From: Roseiarcus sp963770035
GTDB taxonomy: Bacteria > Pseudomonadota > Alphaproteobacteria > Rhizobiales > Beijerinckiaceae
NCBI GenBank assembly: GCA_963770035.1
Contig: CAVYON010000026.1
Coordinates: 124,001-188,000 of the forward strand
Length of the DNA: 64,000 nucleotides
Direction: 5' to 3'
In this document: positions 1 to 7,968 of the stretch, one piece after another
Layout of the letters: each line of letters opens with the position of its first letter
Position numbering within the stretch: the first letter of the stretch is position 1
The notes under the pieces: model-generated
The model's input: only the letters and a program-made list of their open reading frames with translations
The model's database searches: none
Told to the model about the DNA's origin: nothing
Made by a program: the position numbers and the translations under genes

Positions 1-252
1 CCACGGGTCTTGCCAGTAGCTGGTGACGTAGACGAGCAGCGGCCCGGTGATGAAAACCACGATCATCGCCGGATTGATGATCGCCTTGAGCAGCCTTCGC
101 TCCATGACCTTGAAGGTCTCGGACATCGCCGAGCCTTTGGGGGCGTCGACGTGATAGACGAACAGCCTCGGCAGATAGAGCATCCCGGCCATCCAGGCGA
201 TCACCGCGATGATGTGGACGGCCTTCAGCCAGAGGTACATGAGCGGATCCAT
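1..252 (-). CDS. hemJ: HemJ-type protoporphyrinogen oxidase, N-terminal part (partial)
   Basis: The frame opens at an ATG at 252 and runs off the left edge, giving 84 N-terminal residues. The start is a hydrophobic helix with the histidine of 'WLKAVHIIAVIAWMAGM', followed by 'YLPRLFVYH' and a second membrane segment near residues 60-75. This is the heme-binding N-terminus typical of HemJ (UPF0093), the membrane protein that oxidises protoporphyrinogen IX in heme synthesis in bacteria lacking HemG/HemY. In alphaproteobacteria hemJ commonly sits near hemE beside the origin. It is divergent from ppsR. The C-terminal part, with the remaining helices, lies outside the window, so completeness cannot be judged. 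Confidence 0.85.
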   Translation of the reverse strand, partial: MDPLMYLWLKAVHIIAVIAWMAGMLYLPRLFVYHVDAPKGSAMSETFKVMERRLLKAIINPAMIVVFITGPLLVYVTSYWQDPW

Positions 253-711
253 GGCTGCGTGACGCGGCCGTCGAGCGGACTTCCGCCCATACGGGGGGTC
301 CAGGCGTCGCGCAAGGCCCGGAGCCAGAAAGACAGGGAATAGGAATTTTTGAATCTGATTCCTTTCTTTAAGGGGTCGCTAACGGATATTCCAAGTTAGT
401 CCCCGATGGGACGTGATGGATCTCGTCCGGCGCATAGCGGGAGCTTCTCACGGTTCGAAATTGGGTTAACGGAACGTTAACGATTTCTAATTGATCTGAC
501 CGCGGCTAAGAAGCGGCCGAGTTTTATCCCCAGAATTCACTGCGACTTGTCGTCGCGGCTACCGTTACGTCCCCGCTCTCGCGCCTGTGCAGCGCGGACC
601 GGGAGCTTCCCCTGCCGGGACAGCGATAGGGCGTGGGGACCGCCGCCCTCCCGCCCTGTCCACACTGTTGTTCACCGACTATAAGCCTCAAGGGATCTGC
701 CGGGGACGACC
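253..711. other. Candidate chromosomal replication origin (oriC/Cori-like gap)
   Basis: This 459-bp gap without a convincing gene separates divergent hemJ and ppsR. Its central part is locally AT-rich (about 340-540). It holds a perfect CtrA box (466-481), a DnaA-box-like TTATCCCCA (524-532), a weaker CTGTCCACA (656-664), and two GANTC methylation sites back to back (351-355, 357-361). In Caulobacter the origin lies between hemE and the ppsR homologue (RP001) and is controlled by CtrA and DnaA. The gene order maf-aroE-coaE-dnaQ-secB to the right matches that layout. The origin assignment is inference from synteny plus motifs; no GC-skew calculation was possible. Confidence 0.6.
466..481. promoter_or_regulatory. 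Perfect CtrA binding site
   Basis: TTAACGGAACGTTAAC fits the TTAA-N7-TTAAC consensus of the cell-cycle regulator CtrA exactly. It sits in the hemJ-ppsR gap. CtrA represses initiation at the Caulobacter origin by binding such sites, so this box supports both the origin call and cell-cycle control here. Confidence 0.7.
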
Positions 712-1545
712 GTGGGCCGCAGTTATTTTCATCTCCATCTGGTTTCGGATTCGACCGGCGAGACGCTGATCGCGGCATCGCGCGCGGCGTCGGCCCAGTA
801 TCAGGGCGTCGCGTCGATCGAGCACGTCTATCCGTTGGTGCGGACGTCCGAGCAACTCGAGCGGGTGATCGCCGAGATCGAGAACGCCCCCGGCATCGTC
901 CTTTTCACCCTGGTCGATTTCGAACCTTTCGCGGCGGCTGGAGGACAGCTGCGAGGCCGCCGGCTCGCCCTGCCTCAGCGTGCTGGGCCCGATCCTCAAT
1001 TTGTTCAAGTCCTATCTCGGGCAGAATTCGACGCCGCGCGCCGGCGCTCAGCACATGCTCAACGCCGACTACTTCAAGCGAATCGACGCCTTGAACTTTA
1101 CCATGATGAGCGACGACGGCCAGCTGCCCGAGAACCTCGAGCACGCCGACATCGTGCTGGTCGGCGTCAGCCGCACGTCGAAGACGCCGACCAGCATTTA
1201 CCTCGCCAATCGCGGCTATAAGACCGCCAACATTCCGCTCGTGCCCCAAGTTCCTCTTCCGCGGGGGCTGGTCCATGTTCGGCGCCCGCTGATTGTCGGA
1301 CTGGTCGCCTCGGCCGATCGCATCATCCAGATCCGGCAGAACCGGCTGCTCAGCCTCAACGCCGACTCGGGACCGAATATGTCGACCGCGTCGCGGTCGC
1401 GGAGGAGATCGCCGCGTCGCGCCGCCTGTTCGCCGAGCAAGGCTGGCCGGTGATCGACGTCACCCGGCGCTCGATCGAGGAGACGGCCGCAGCGATCCTC
1501 GATCTCTACCGAGCCCACCGGCTCAAGTTCATTGCCGAGGGCTGA
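712..1545 (+). CDS. ppsR: Pyruvate, phosphate dikinase / PEP synthase regulatory protein (two compensating frameshifts)
   Basis: This is a bifunctional kinase/pyrophosphorylase of the DUF299 family that switches PPDK or PEP synthase on and off by ADP-dependent phosphorylation and phosphorolysis. It starts 'MGRSYFHLHLVSDSTGET' at 712. The nucleotide-binding loop 'GVSRTSKTPTS' lies near residue 150, and 'NIPLVPQVPLP' and 'PLIVGLVASADRI' follow as expected. The frame breaks twice: one extra base near 925 (a CC before TTTCG) and one missing base near 1371. Between them the frame is +2, and afterwards it returns to the first frame and ends '...LKFIAEG' at 1545. Repaired length is about 277 residues, normal for the family. 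The two shifts compensate and the flanking sequence is conserved, so sequencing error is the likely cause. It flanks the putative origin, as RP001 does in Caulobacter. Confidence 0.85.
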
Positions 1546-1549
1546 GGGG

Positions 1550-2191
1550 ATGAGCGAAGGGAATGTCGTCCCGCCCTTTCGCGCGTGGTCGGGAGACGCG
1601 CCGCTCGCTCTCGCCTCGAAAAGCCCAAGCCGGCGCGCCCTCCTGGCGGCCTGCGGCCTCGAGGCGGAAACGCTGGCCGTGGATCTCGACGAGCGCGATG
1701 AGGAAGACCGCTATTTCGCCGCCGGCGGCGCCCCCGAGGGGCTCGCTCGGCGGCTTGCTTGCGCGAAGGCCTTCGCAGCGAGCGCTATCAGGCGCGACGC
1801 CTATTGTCTGGCTGCAGACCAGACGCTGACCGTGGGAACCCGCCTCCTGCACAAGGCCCGCGATCGGGTCGAGGCGGCGCAATCCCTGGCGGCGCTCGCA
1901 GGCCGGACCCACCGGCTGACATCCGCCTTCTGCGTCGCGCGGGCCGGACGCACGCTCGTGGTCGACGAGGATTCGGCCGAACTCGCCATGCGCTCTCTCG
2001 ATGCGCCGGCGATTGCGCGCTATCTCGACGCCGCCGGCCCCACGGTGTTAGCGAGCGTCGGCGTCTATCAGCTCGAAGGACTTGGCGTGCACCTCTTCGA
2101 ACGCGTCCGCGGCGATCATTTCACTATTCTCGGGCTGCCGCTGCTCAAGCTTCTGGCTTGGCTCAGGGCGGAAGGACTCGTCTCGCTATGA
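1550..2191 (+). CDS. maf: Maf-like nucleotide pyrophosphatase
   Basis: This Maf/YhdE-family nucleoside triphosphate pyrophosphatase hydrolyses non-canonical or modified NTPs and has been tied to septum control. It is 213 residues long, with 'LALASKSPSRRALL' near residue 20 (the S-x-S-x-RR signature), the conserved D/Q cluster 'LAADQTL' near residue 84, and 'GVYQLEGLG' near residue 165. The ATG at 1550 is four bases after the ppsR stop. A start at 1532 would overlap ppsR and lacks family-like sequence. Its stop overlaps the aroE start, so it belongs to a ppsR-maf-aroE-coaE-dnaQ transcription unit. Confidence 0.88.
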   Translation: MSEGNVVPPFRAWSGDAPLALASKSPSRRALLAACGLEAETLAVDLDERDEEDRYFAAGGAPEGLARRLACAKAFAASAIRRDAYCLAADQTLTVGTRLLHKARDRVEAAQSLAALAGRTHRLTSAFCVARAGRTLVVDEDSAELAMRSLDAPAIARYLDAAGPTVLASVGVYQLEGLGVHLFERVRGDHFTILGLPLLKLLAWLRAEGLVSL

Positions 2192-3063
2192 CGACGTCGA
2201 GCGCCCCCACACGCCGGGCCGGAGTGGCCGGCTGGCCGATCGAGCACTCGCGCTCGCCGATGATCCATCAATTCTGGTTCGATCTGTGCGGGATCGAGGC
2301 CGGTTACGAGCGCTTTCCGGTACCCCCGGGCGCCTTTGCCGAATTCGCGGCCCGAATCGGGAAGGATGGTCTGGTCGGCTCGAACGTCACGGTGCCGCAC
2401 AAGGTCACGGCATTCGCCGCCTGCGACCGGCGGACTCCGGTGGCCCAGGCGCTCGGCGCGGTCAACACGCTTTGGCGCGAGGACGGGCTCCTGTGGGGCG
2501 ACAACACCGATGTCGCCGGCTTTCTGGGGAACCTGGACGAAGCGGCGCCGGGCTGGGACGACCGCCGACGCCTGGCGCTGGTCGTCGGCGCCGGCGGAGC
2601 GGCGCGGGCGATCGTCTATGCGCTCGTCGAGCGTGATTTCGAGCATATCCTCATCGTCAATCGGACGCTGAGCCACGCCCGGAATCTGGCGGCGGCCTAT
2701 GGCGACCGGGTCCTCGCCGCGCCCTGGGATTGGCTCGACGCCGCCATGACGAGCGTCGACCTGCTCGTCAACACGAGCGTCCTCGGCATGGAAGGCCGCG
2801 CGCTCCTCAGCCTCGACCTCGGCGACCTGCCGGATCACGCGGTCGTGGCGGATATCGTCTACGTGCCGCTTCGCACGCATCTCATCGAGGCGGCGCGCGC
2901 GCGGGGGTTGCGCACGGCGGAGGGGCTTGGGATGCTCCTGCACCAGGCCGCGCCGTCTTTCGAACGCTGGTTCGGGCGGCGTCCGGACGTGACGCCGGAA
3001 CTGCGCGCCCTTGTCGAGGAGGATGTGATGGCGGCGCACAAGGGGCATAAGGCGAAGCGATGA
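2188..3063 (+). CDS. aroE: Shikimate dehydrogenase
   Basis: It reduces 3-dehydroshikimate to shikimate with NADPH, step four of the shikimate pathway, in the cytoplasm. The protein has 291 residues. The shikimate-binding serines lie in 'HSRSP' (20-24), the catalytic lysine in 'NVTVPHK' (K72), the catalytic aspartate in 'NTDVAG' (D108), and the NADP loop 'GAGGAAR' at 134-140. 'GLGMLLHQA' near residue 250 is the C-terminal family signature. The start ATG overlaps the maf stop by four bases and the stop overlaps coaE (ATGA), which indicates translational coupling. Confidence 0.93.
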   Translation: MTTSSAPTRRAGVAGWPIEHSRSPMIHQFWFDLCGIEAGYERFPVPPGAFAEFAARIGKDGLVGSNVTVPHKVTAFAACDRRTPVAQALGAVNTLWREDGLLWGDNTDVAGFLGNLDEAAPGWDDRRRLALVVGAGGAARAIVYALVERDFEHILIVNRTLSHARNLAAAYGDRVLAAPWDWLDAAMTSVDLLVNTSVLGMEGRALLSLDLGDLPDHAVVADIVYVPLRTHLIEAARARGLRTAEGLGMLLHQAAPSFERWFGRRPDVTPELRALVEEDVMAAHKGHKAKR

Positions 3064-3668
3064 TCGTGGCGGGTCTGACCGGTTCGATCGCCATGGGCAA
3101 GTCGACCGTTGCGGCGATGTTCGCCCAGTTCGGGACGCCGGTATTCGACGCCGACGCCGCCGTACGCGCTTTCTACGCCGGGGACGGCGCCAGACGCGTC
3201 GAGGCCGCCTTTCCCGGCGTACTCGTTGACGGCCAGGTCGATCGCGAGCGTTTATCGCGGCATGTCCTGAACGACGCTCCAGCGCTCGCGCGCCTCGAGG
3301 GGCTCGTGCATCCGGCGGTCGCCGCGATGCGGGCCGATTTCCTGGCGCACGCGAAGAGCGAGGGTCGCCGGATCGCGCTCGTCGACGTGCCCCTGTTGCT
3401 CGAGACCGGTGGGGATGCGGAGGTTGATTGCGTCGTCGTGGTGAGCGCGCCGGCCGCCGCCCAGCGTGCCCGCGCGCTCGCGCGCGAGGGGATGACCGAG
3501 GACAAGCTCGAGGCGATCCTGGCCCGACAGATGAGCGACAAGGAAAAGCGCCGGCGCGCGCATTTTGTCATCGACACCGGCGGAAGCCTCGTGCGGACGC
3601 GGGCGCAGGTCGCCCAGTTCCTGCGCGCCGCGGCGGGACTGGAAGGACGCAAGGCGAATCATGCGTGA
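3060..3668 (+). CDS. coaE: Dephospho-CoA kinase
   Basis: This is the last step of coenzyme A synthesis, phosphorylating the 3'-hydroxyl of dephospho-CoA. The protein has 202 residues. The P-loop 'GSIAMGKS' is at residues 8-15, followed by 'FDADAAVR' and the lid region 'RQMSDKEKRRRA' near residue 160 with the usual arginines. It overlaps aroE by four bases and dnaQ by eight, so it is tightly packed in the operon. The C-terminus is slightly longer than the E. coli enzyme but otherwise ordinary. Confidence 0.92.
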   Translation: MIVAGLTGSIAMGKSTVAAMFAQFGTPVFDADAAVRAFYAGDGARRVEAAFPGVLVDGQVDRERLSRHVLNDAPALARLEGLVHPAVAAMRADFLAHAKSEGRRIALVDVPLLLETGGDAEVDCVVVVSAPAAAQRARALAREGMTEDKLEAILARQMSDKEKRRRAHFVIDTGGSLVRTRAQVAQFLRAAAGLEGRKANHA

Positions 3669-4377
3669 AATCGTGCTCGATACCGAAACCACCGGTCTCA
3701 GCCCTGCCGACGGCCACAGGGTGCTCGAGATCGGCGCGGTCGAAATCGTCCACCAGGCGCCGACGGGACGCATCTTCCACCAGCTCATCAATCCGGAGCG
3801 CGACGTTCCCGACGACGCCGTGCGGGTTCACGGCCACACCGCGGAACTCTTGAAGGACAAGCCGGCATTCACCGCGGTCGTCGAGGACTTCCTGGCCTTC
3901 GTCGGGGACGCGCGGCTCGTCATCCACAACGCTGAATTCGACATGCGCTTTCTCAACGCCGAGCTCGCCCGGCTCGGACGAGAGACGATCGGCATGGACC
4001 GCGTGGTCGACACGCTGGCGCTCGCGCGCACGAGACACCCGGGGCAGCCAAACAGCCTGGACGCCCTGTGCGACCGCTATCGGATCGACCGCTCGAAGCG
4101 CGTCAGGCACGGAGCGCTGCTCGATGCGGAGATTTTGGTCGAAATCTATAGCGAGCTGACCGGCGGACGTCAGCGGTCGCTGGCGTTCGACGAGCGCAGG
4201 CAATTCGGCGGGCTGGCGGTCGAGCTGACGCCGCGACCGTTCCTTTCCCGACCGCCGCGCTGCGCGCGCCTCCGCCCGGAGGAGGCCGAAGCGCATGCGA
4301 GCCACATCGCGACCTTGGGAGAGGCTGCGCTCTGGCGGCTCTACACCGCCGCGACAGACGTGCGCATGGCGACCTGA
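3661..4377 (+). CDS. dnaQ: DNA polymerase III epsilon subunit (3'-5' proofreading exonuclease)
   Basis: This DEDDh exonuclease proofreads for the replicative polymerase. Exo I is 'DTETTG' (D7, E9), Exo II 'HNAEFDMRFL' near residue 92, and Exo III 'HGALLDAEIL' near residue 150 with the catalytic histidine and aspartate. The protein has 238 residues. The ATG at 3661 was chosen because the product then begins 'MREIVLDTETTGL', as in alphaproteobacterial homologues, and it overlaps coaE by only eight bases. It ends two bases before the convergent secB stop, with no visible intrinsic terminator between them. Confidence 0.92.
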   Translation: MREIVLDTETTGLSPADGHRVLEIGAVEIVHQAPTGRIFHQLINPERDVPDDAVRVHGHTAELLKDKPAFTAVVEDFLAFVGDARLVIHNAEFDMRFLNAELARLGRETIGMDRVVDTLALARTRHPGQPNSLDALCDRYRIDRSKRVRHGALLDAEILVEIYSELTGGRQRSLAFDERRQFGGLAVELTPRPFLSRPPRCARLRPEEAEAHASHIATLGEAALWRLYTAATDVRMAT

Positions 4378-4379
4378 AG

Positions 4380-4865
4380 TCAGGCCGGGCGGACCTGCTG
4401 CTGGCCGCCGGCCGCCGCCAGGCGCTGCAGATAGAGCGCGTGGAAGTCGATCGGGTCGATGTACAGCGGTGGAAACGAGCCGCCGCGAACCGCGTCCGCA
4501 ATGATCTGGCGGGCAAACGGGAACAACAGCCGCGGTCCCTCGATCATCACCACCGGTTGAACCTGATCGGCCGGGAAATTCTCGATGCGGAACACGCCGG
4601 CGTAATTCAGCTCGAACTTGAACAAAGTATGGGCGCCCTTGCCGGCCCCGCCTTCGAGCATCAGGCTGACCTCGTAGTCGGTCGGGGCGAGCTGTTTCGC
4701 ATTGACGTTGATCTGCACGGAGAGATTGGGCGACCCATCCTGCGGTCCGAGCGCCCCAGGCGCGTTTGGATTCTCGAAGGACAGGTCCTTCGTGTATTGC
4801 GCCAGCACCGTGAACCGTGGGGTCGTCTGCGGGGCTTCGCCGCCGTTGCCGCTTTGATCGGACAT
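4380..4865 (-). CDS. secB: Protein-export chaperone SecB
   Basis: This cytosolic homotetrameric chaperone keeps precursor proteins unfolded for SecA. The 161-residue product starts at the ATG at 4865 ('MSDQSGNGG'). The conserved core includes 'QYTKDLSFENPN' near residue 23, 'YEVSLMLEGGA' and 'FPFARQIIADAVRGGSFPPLYIDPIDF' spread over residues 112-145. Upstream in-frame methionines to 5111 give unrelated sequence and were rejected. Adjacency to dnaQ near the origin is typical for alphaproteobacteria. The genes that usually follow (fxsA, a Tim44-like gene) are absent and an accessory island begins instead. Confidence 0.92.
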   Translation of the reverse strand: MSDQSGNGGEAPQTTPRFTVLAQYTKDLSFENPNAPGALGPQDGSPNLSVQINVNAKQLAPTDYEVSLMLEGGAGKGAHTLFKFELNYAGVFRIENFPADQVQPVVMIEGPRLLFPFARQIIADAVRGGSFPPLYIDPIDFHALYLQRLAAAGGQQQVRPA

Positions 4866-5122
4866 GTCCAACGCTCCTTCATCCGCCGCCCGAGCGTGCC
4901 AAGGCCGCGTGTCGAGCCATCTGAATTGTTGCGCGCGTCGCCTAGCATGACGGTTCTGGGCAAACAAGAAGCCCGCGCGGGCGGCGGATCGGTATGGACG
5001 CCGCCGCATTCGACGCTGGCCCCGCAGCACGCGCCTTCGGGGCGCACGGAAAGCGTCACCGTGATCCGGCCGTCCGCGTGCCCCGCGCCGCCGACTAGGC
5101 GCTGCGCCCAAGCCGTCACGGT

Positions 5123-5500
5123 TCAGCTTGCCTTCCGCGGCAGCGTCAGCGGCACGTGCAGTTCCACTCGGTCGTGCGTCACCTTGGGTGTGATCCGTCC
5201 ACGCTCGCCCCGTTCGAGGCTGACCAAGCCGTAGCCTTCCATGGTCCTCAGCGTGCGGGAGAGGTTGGACTTGGCCTTGCCGGTGATCCGAGCCAGCTCG
5301 TCGAGCGAGCCGGGCGCCTTCTCGGCGATGACGCGCAACAGCTCGCGATTGCCGGCCGACAGCACCTTGGCGAACGACTTCGTGGACGTAAACCAGACCT
5401 TCGGCTCGTCGGCCGCTACGCGCCGGTCGCCGCGAGCCACAGTCATGGTGCGGGCCTTCATCTCCTCGTAGTTGGCAATGCCGACCCTCAAAGTGGTCAT
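5123..5500 (-). CDS. tumA: Putative antitoxin TumA-like, MarR-type winged-helix DNA-binding protein
   Basis: The product has 125 residues with a helix-turn-helix at about 60-100: 'ELLRVIAEKAPGSLDELARI' then 'SNLSRTLRTMEGYGLVSLE'. This is the HVO_A0114-like winged-helix family found next to TumE-type toxins. Its ATG overlaps the toxin stop (ATGA), so the pair is co-translated with the toxin gene first. Expected role: it neutralises TumE and autoregulates the operon. It is the first gene left of the accessory island, beside secB. Family recognition is from memory of the paired arrangement; toxin neutralisation is inferred. Confidence 0.72.
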   Translation of the reverse strand: MTTLRVGIANYEEMKARTMTVARGDRRVAADEPKVWFTSTKSFAKVLSAGNRELLRVIAEKAPGSLDELARITGKAKSNLSRTLRTMEGYGLVSLERGERGRITPKVTHDRVELHVPLTLPRKAS

Positions 5501-5850
5501 GGGATCACTCCTTTTTCGCGCAGCACCGAGTCCACCGTTTCCCAGAAGTCGGCCAGCAGGGTCGCTGCGTCCGGGTACTCGTACGGCCGGATGCTCCGCA
5601 GGCGGTGACGATGGTCCTGCGGAGTGCCGCGCTTCTGCCGCCCGACTGGATGGGCGTTGTCGAACCCGACCAGTCGCTCGCCCTCCGGGCCATGCTGCGT
5701 GAGCGAGTAGTCGATGCCATGCGGCTTATCCCGCGACGCCGGCCCCCGCGTCACGACGAACCGGACCCAGTGGCCGCCCTCCGGGTCCACCACGAGAACC
5801 TGCCCGTCGAGGTCGAGAAGCACATCGAGGGTCGGATCGCGCGGCTCCAT
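5497..5850 (-). CDS. tumE: Putative toxin, TumE family
   Basis: The 117-residue protein has the pattern of the TumE toxin family (DUF6516-like): 'LDLDGQVLVVDPEGGHWVRF', then 'KPHGIDYSLTQHGPEGERL', 'GFDNAH' and the C-terminal 'RPYEYPDAATLLADFWETVD'. The start is the ATG at 5850; the GTG at 5853 directly before it is an alternative. The stop overlaps the tumA start by four bases. A TATGAT hexamer lies just upstream on the minus strand, but no good -35 box was identified. The biochemical target is not readable from sequence. The pair lies at the edge of a repeat-punctuated island, typical of an acquired toxin-antitoxin module. Confidence 0.75.
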   Translation of the reverse strand: MEPRDPTLDVLLDLDGQVLVVDPEGGHWVRFVVTRGPASRDKPHGIDYSLTQHGPEGERLVGFDNAHPVGRQKRGTPQDHRHRLRSIRPYEYPDAATLLADFWETVDSVLREKGVIP

Positions 5851-5918
5851 CACAGCACCAAGTTATCATACTGAAGCAACGCAGACAAGAGGGGGCGCTC
5901 GGCGGAATTACCATGTCA

Positions 5919-6137
5919 CTTGCTTCAATTCCTAGTTTGCTCAAATCCTCGCGCCTCGTTCTTCGTCCGCCGTTGTTGACGGCCGCGAGGCGGTCCGAAC
6001 CCGACCGGGAGTCCGGGTCGGAATGGAGTAGGCCGGGGACGAGAAAAAGCGTCCCGGTCACCACGGGCGCGGGCTCGGAATGGCGGACCGTCGGAAATGG
6101 GGATTGAAATGAAAGTCAGGGCAATTGAAGGGTAATT
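5919..6137 (+). repeat. Interspersed ~200-bp repeat, copy 1
   Basis: It starts TTGCTTCAATTCC and ends near GGGTAATTGAT. It aligns over its whole length with 6858-7075 (same order of blocks such as TTTGCTCAAATCCTCGCGCC, GCGGTCCGAACCCG, GGAAATGGGGATTGAAAT) and its 3' half with 7969-8070. It lies between the tumE 5' end and the Uma2 gene. It is probably non-coding; the open frame on the minus strand is shared by both long copies but lacks a start context. Confidence 0.8.
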
Positions 6138-6247
6138 GATTAACGTCGAGCAGCGCACCTTTGACGGCGCGCCGAGCGACGCCGGCCGGCCGACGACGCG
6201 AGCCCTCGAACGTGATAGGCTTCCAGGCGGAAGGGAGAGCCGGAGCC

Positions 6248-6835
6248 ATGACGCCCGCCGCCGCAAAGGTCACCACGGCAGCCGAGGGCCTGCCGCGCCG
6301 CCGCTTTACCGTCGCCGAGGTCGAGGCGATGGTCGCCGCCGGGGTGATGGAGGAGGACGAGCGCGTCGAACTGATCGGGGGGGAACTGGTTCCGATGTCG
6401 CCGAAGGGAAACCGCCACGAAGTCGTCAAAGTCGCCCTGCTGCGCCGCTGGTATCGGATCGCGCCGGACGATCTCGACCTCGCGCCGGAAACAACCTTCC
6501 GTCTCAGCGAGGATACCTATCTCGAGCCCGACGTCGTCATCTATCCCCGCGCGGTCGGCCTCGCGGGGCTGACGAGCGCCAACGCGCAGCTGGTGGTGGA
6601 AATTGCGGATTCGTCCTTGCGCTACGACATGGGTCGAAAGGCGGCCCTATATGCGAGCTTCGGCATCCGTGAACTCTGGGTCGTCGATGCGGTCCGGCTG
6701 ACGGCGAGCATCTTTCGCGCACCTTCCGCCGGGGGCTACAGCGAAGCGCGCAACGTTTCGGCGGGGGACCGGATCGTCCCGCTTTTCGCGCCGGACGCGT
6801 TCGCGCTACGGCTCGACGAACTCGAACTCGCATGA
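6248..6835 (+). CDS. Uma2-family putative restriction endonuclease (DUF820)
   Basis: This 195-residue protein has the PD-(D/E)XK fold signature of Uma2/DUF820: 'RVELIGGELVPMSP' near residues 38-51, 'YLEPDVVIYP' near 92-101 (catalytic Asp), 'AQLVVEIADSS' near 114-124 (E-x-A/S core) and 'YASFGIRELWVVD' near 136-148. The ATG at 6248 follows GGAGCC; an upstream start at 6161 would run into poorly conserved sequence. The family is abundant in cyanobacteria and methylotrophs, and its cellular function is unresolved. It stands alone, flanked on both sides by copies of the same ~200-bp repeat, and looks like an acquired cassette. Confidence 0.83.
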   Translation: MTPAAAKVTTAAEGLPRRRFTVAEVEAMVAAGVMEEDERVELIGGELVPMSPKGNRHEVVKVALLRRWYRIAPDDLDLAPETTFRLSEDTYLEPDVVIYPRAVGLAGLTSANAQLVVEIADSSLRYDMGRKAALYASFGIRELWVVDAVRLTASIFRAPSAGGYSEARNVSAGDRIVPLFAPDAFALRLDELELA

Positions 6836-6857
6836 GCGATCACCAGAATTAACACGA

Positions 6858-7075
6858 TTGCTTCAATTCCCAGTTTGCTCAAATCCTCGCGCCTGCTCCT
6901 TGGCCCCGCTGTTGAGGGCCGCGATGCGGTCCGAACCCGGCCGGGCGTCCGGGTCGGAATGGAGGAAGTCGGGGACGAGATAAGGCATACGGGTCACCGC
7001 GGGCGCGGGCACGGAATGGCGCACGCGCGGAAATGGGGATTGAAATAAACGTCAGGGTAATTGCGGTAATTGCGC
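6858..7075 (+). repeat. Interspersed ~200-bp repeat, copy 2
   Basis: Same orientation and length as 5919-6137, beginning TTGCTTCAATTCC and ending in AATTGCGGTAATTG. It starts 22 bases after the Uma2 stop. The two long copies differ by scattered substitutions and short indels, so this is not a recent duplication. Confidence 0.8.
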
Positions 7076-7211
7076 GGCAAAGGGCTCTCCTCGCCACCTT
7101 CCGACAGGATGCTCTTCAGTTTCTTTAAATCCGCGGCGGTGATTGGGTTATGGCTTTTATGGCTTGGTCCGGCTACAATCTGGAAAGGAGAGCAAATTAA
7201 ATCCTTAATCT

Positions 7212-7904
7212 ATGCGAGCAAACATGTCGCGGATCGAAACAAAGTCGTATTGCGTTAAATGCGGGGGCTTCACGCAGCACGTTATTGTCGGGTCCGCTAG
7301 CGAAGAAGGCAATATTAAAGATCCATTTGAAGCGTGGTCTGAAAAGCATGAAATGGTGCAATGCTGCGGGTGTCATAGCGTGAGCATGCGTCATACTTTT
7401 GAGAGTCCATCGGACGAAGATCCAACCATAACTTACACTCATAAAGAACAACTAAAGAACCATGTGCCTGCGCCGTATTGGACATTGGGTTTTGAACCTG
7501 ATTTTGATGTACCTTCGAGGGTCTGCGATCTGGTAGCTGAATCGTACATAGCCCACCACTATGGTTTATACAGAGTTGCTGGAATGGGTATCCGAGCTGC
7601 ACTTGAAAGTGTGATGCTTGACAAAGTTGGGGACAAAGAAAACTTCAGAATGTACATTGAGGCTTTTCGAGAGTGCGGATACTTATCTTTACGAGACGAC
7701 GGTATGATCAACACGGTCATAGAAGCTGGACACGCAGCGAGTTATCGAGGTTGGAACCCAACCTCTGAGAATATATTGACTGCTTTAGGGATATTAGACG
7801 CACTTATTGTGAAAATCTATCACCATGAGCCGCGCGCCGCAAGACTTGAGAGAGAAGTGCCTCCGCGACAACCGAAAGCTCAAAAGCGCAAATCTGATGG
7901 CTAG
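7212..7904 (+). CDS. DUF4145 domain protein with N-terminal zinc-ribbon-like cysteines
   Basis: This 230-residue protein has paired cysteines 'CVKCGG' near residue 14 and 'VQCCGCH' near 53, suggesting a zinc ribbon. A helical DUF4145-like region follows: 'YGLYRVAGMGIRAALESVML' near 118-137 and 'GHAASYRGWNPT' near 175-186. DUF4145 proteins often accompany restriction and other defence genes, but the activity is unknown. The gene is clearly AT-rich compared with its neighbours, implying transfer. The in-frame stop at 7206 limits the start to ATG 7212 or 7224, and GGAGAG (7184-7189) is rather far away. Repeat copies 2 and 3 bracket it. Confidence 0.7.
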   Translation: MRANMSRIETKSYCVKCGGFTQHVIVGSASEEGNIKDPFEAWSEKHEMVQCCGCHSVSMRHTFESPSDEDPTITYTHKEQLKNHVPAPYWTLGFEPDFDVPSRVCDLVAESYIAHHYGLYRVAGMGIRAALESVMLDKVGDKENFRMYIEAFRECGYLSLRDDGMINTVIEAGHAASYRGWNPTSENILTALGILDALIVKIYHHEPRAARLEREVPPRQPKAQKRKSDG

Positions 7905-7968
7905 AATTTGTCGGGTAGCCCCACAATTTGATGAAGCGGCATGGCCGTGCCCGGTAATGAACGATGAA

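Noticed and set aside
5925..7097. Minus-strand frames inside the ~200-bp repeats with similar translations
   Set aside because: The similarity follows from DNA repeat homology; there is no ribosome binding site, the translations are Arg/Pro-rich and the third copy does not keep the frame.
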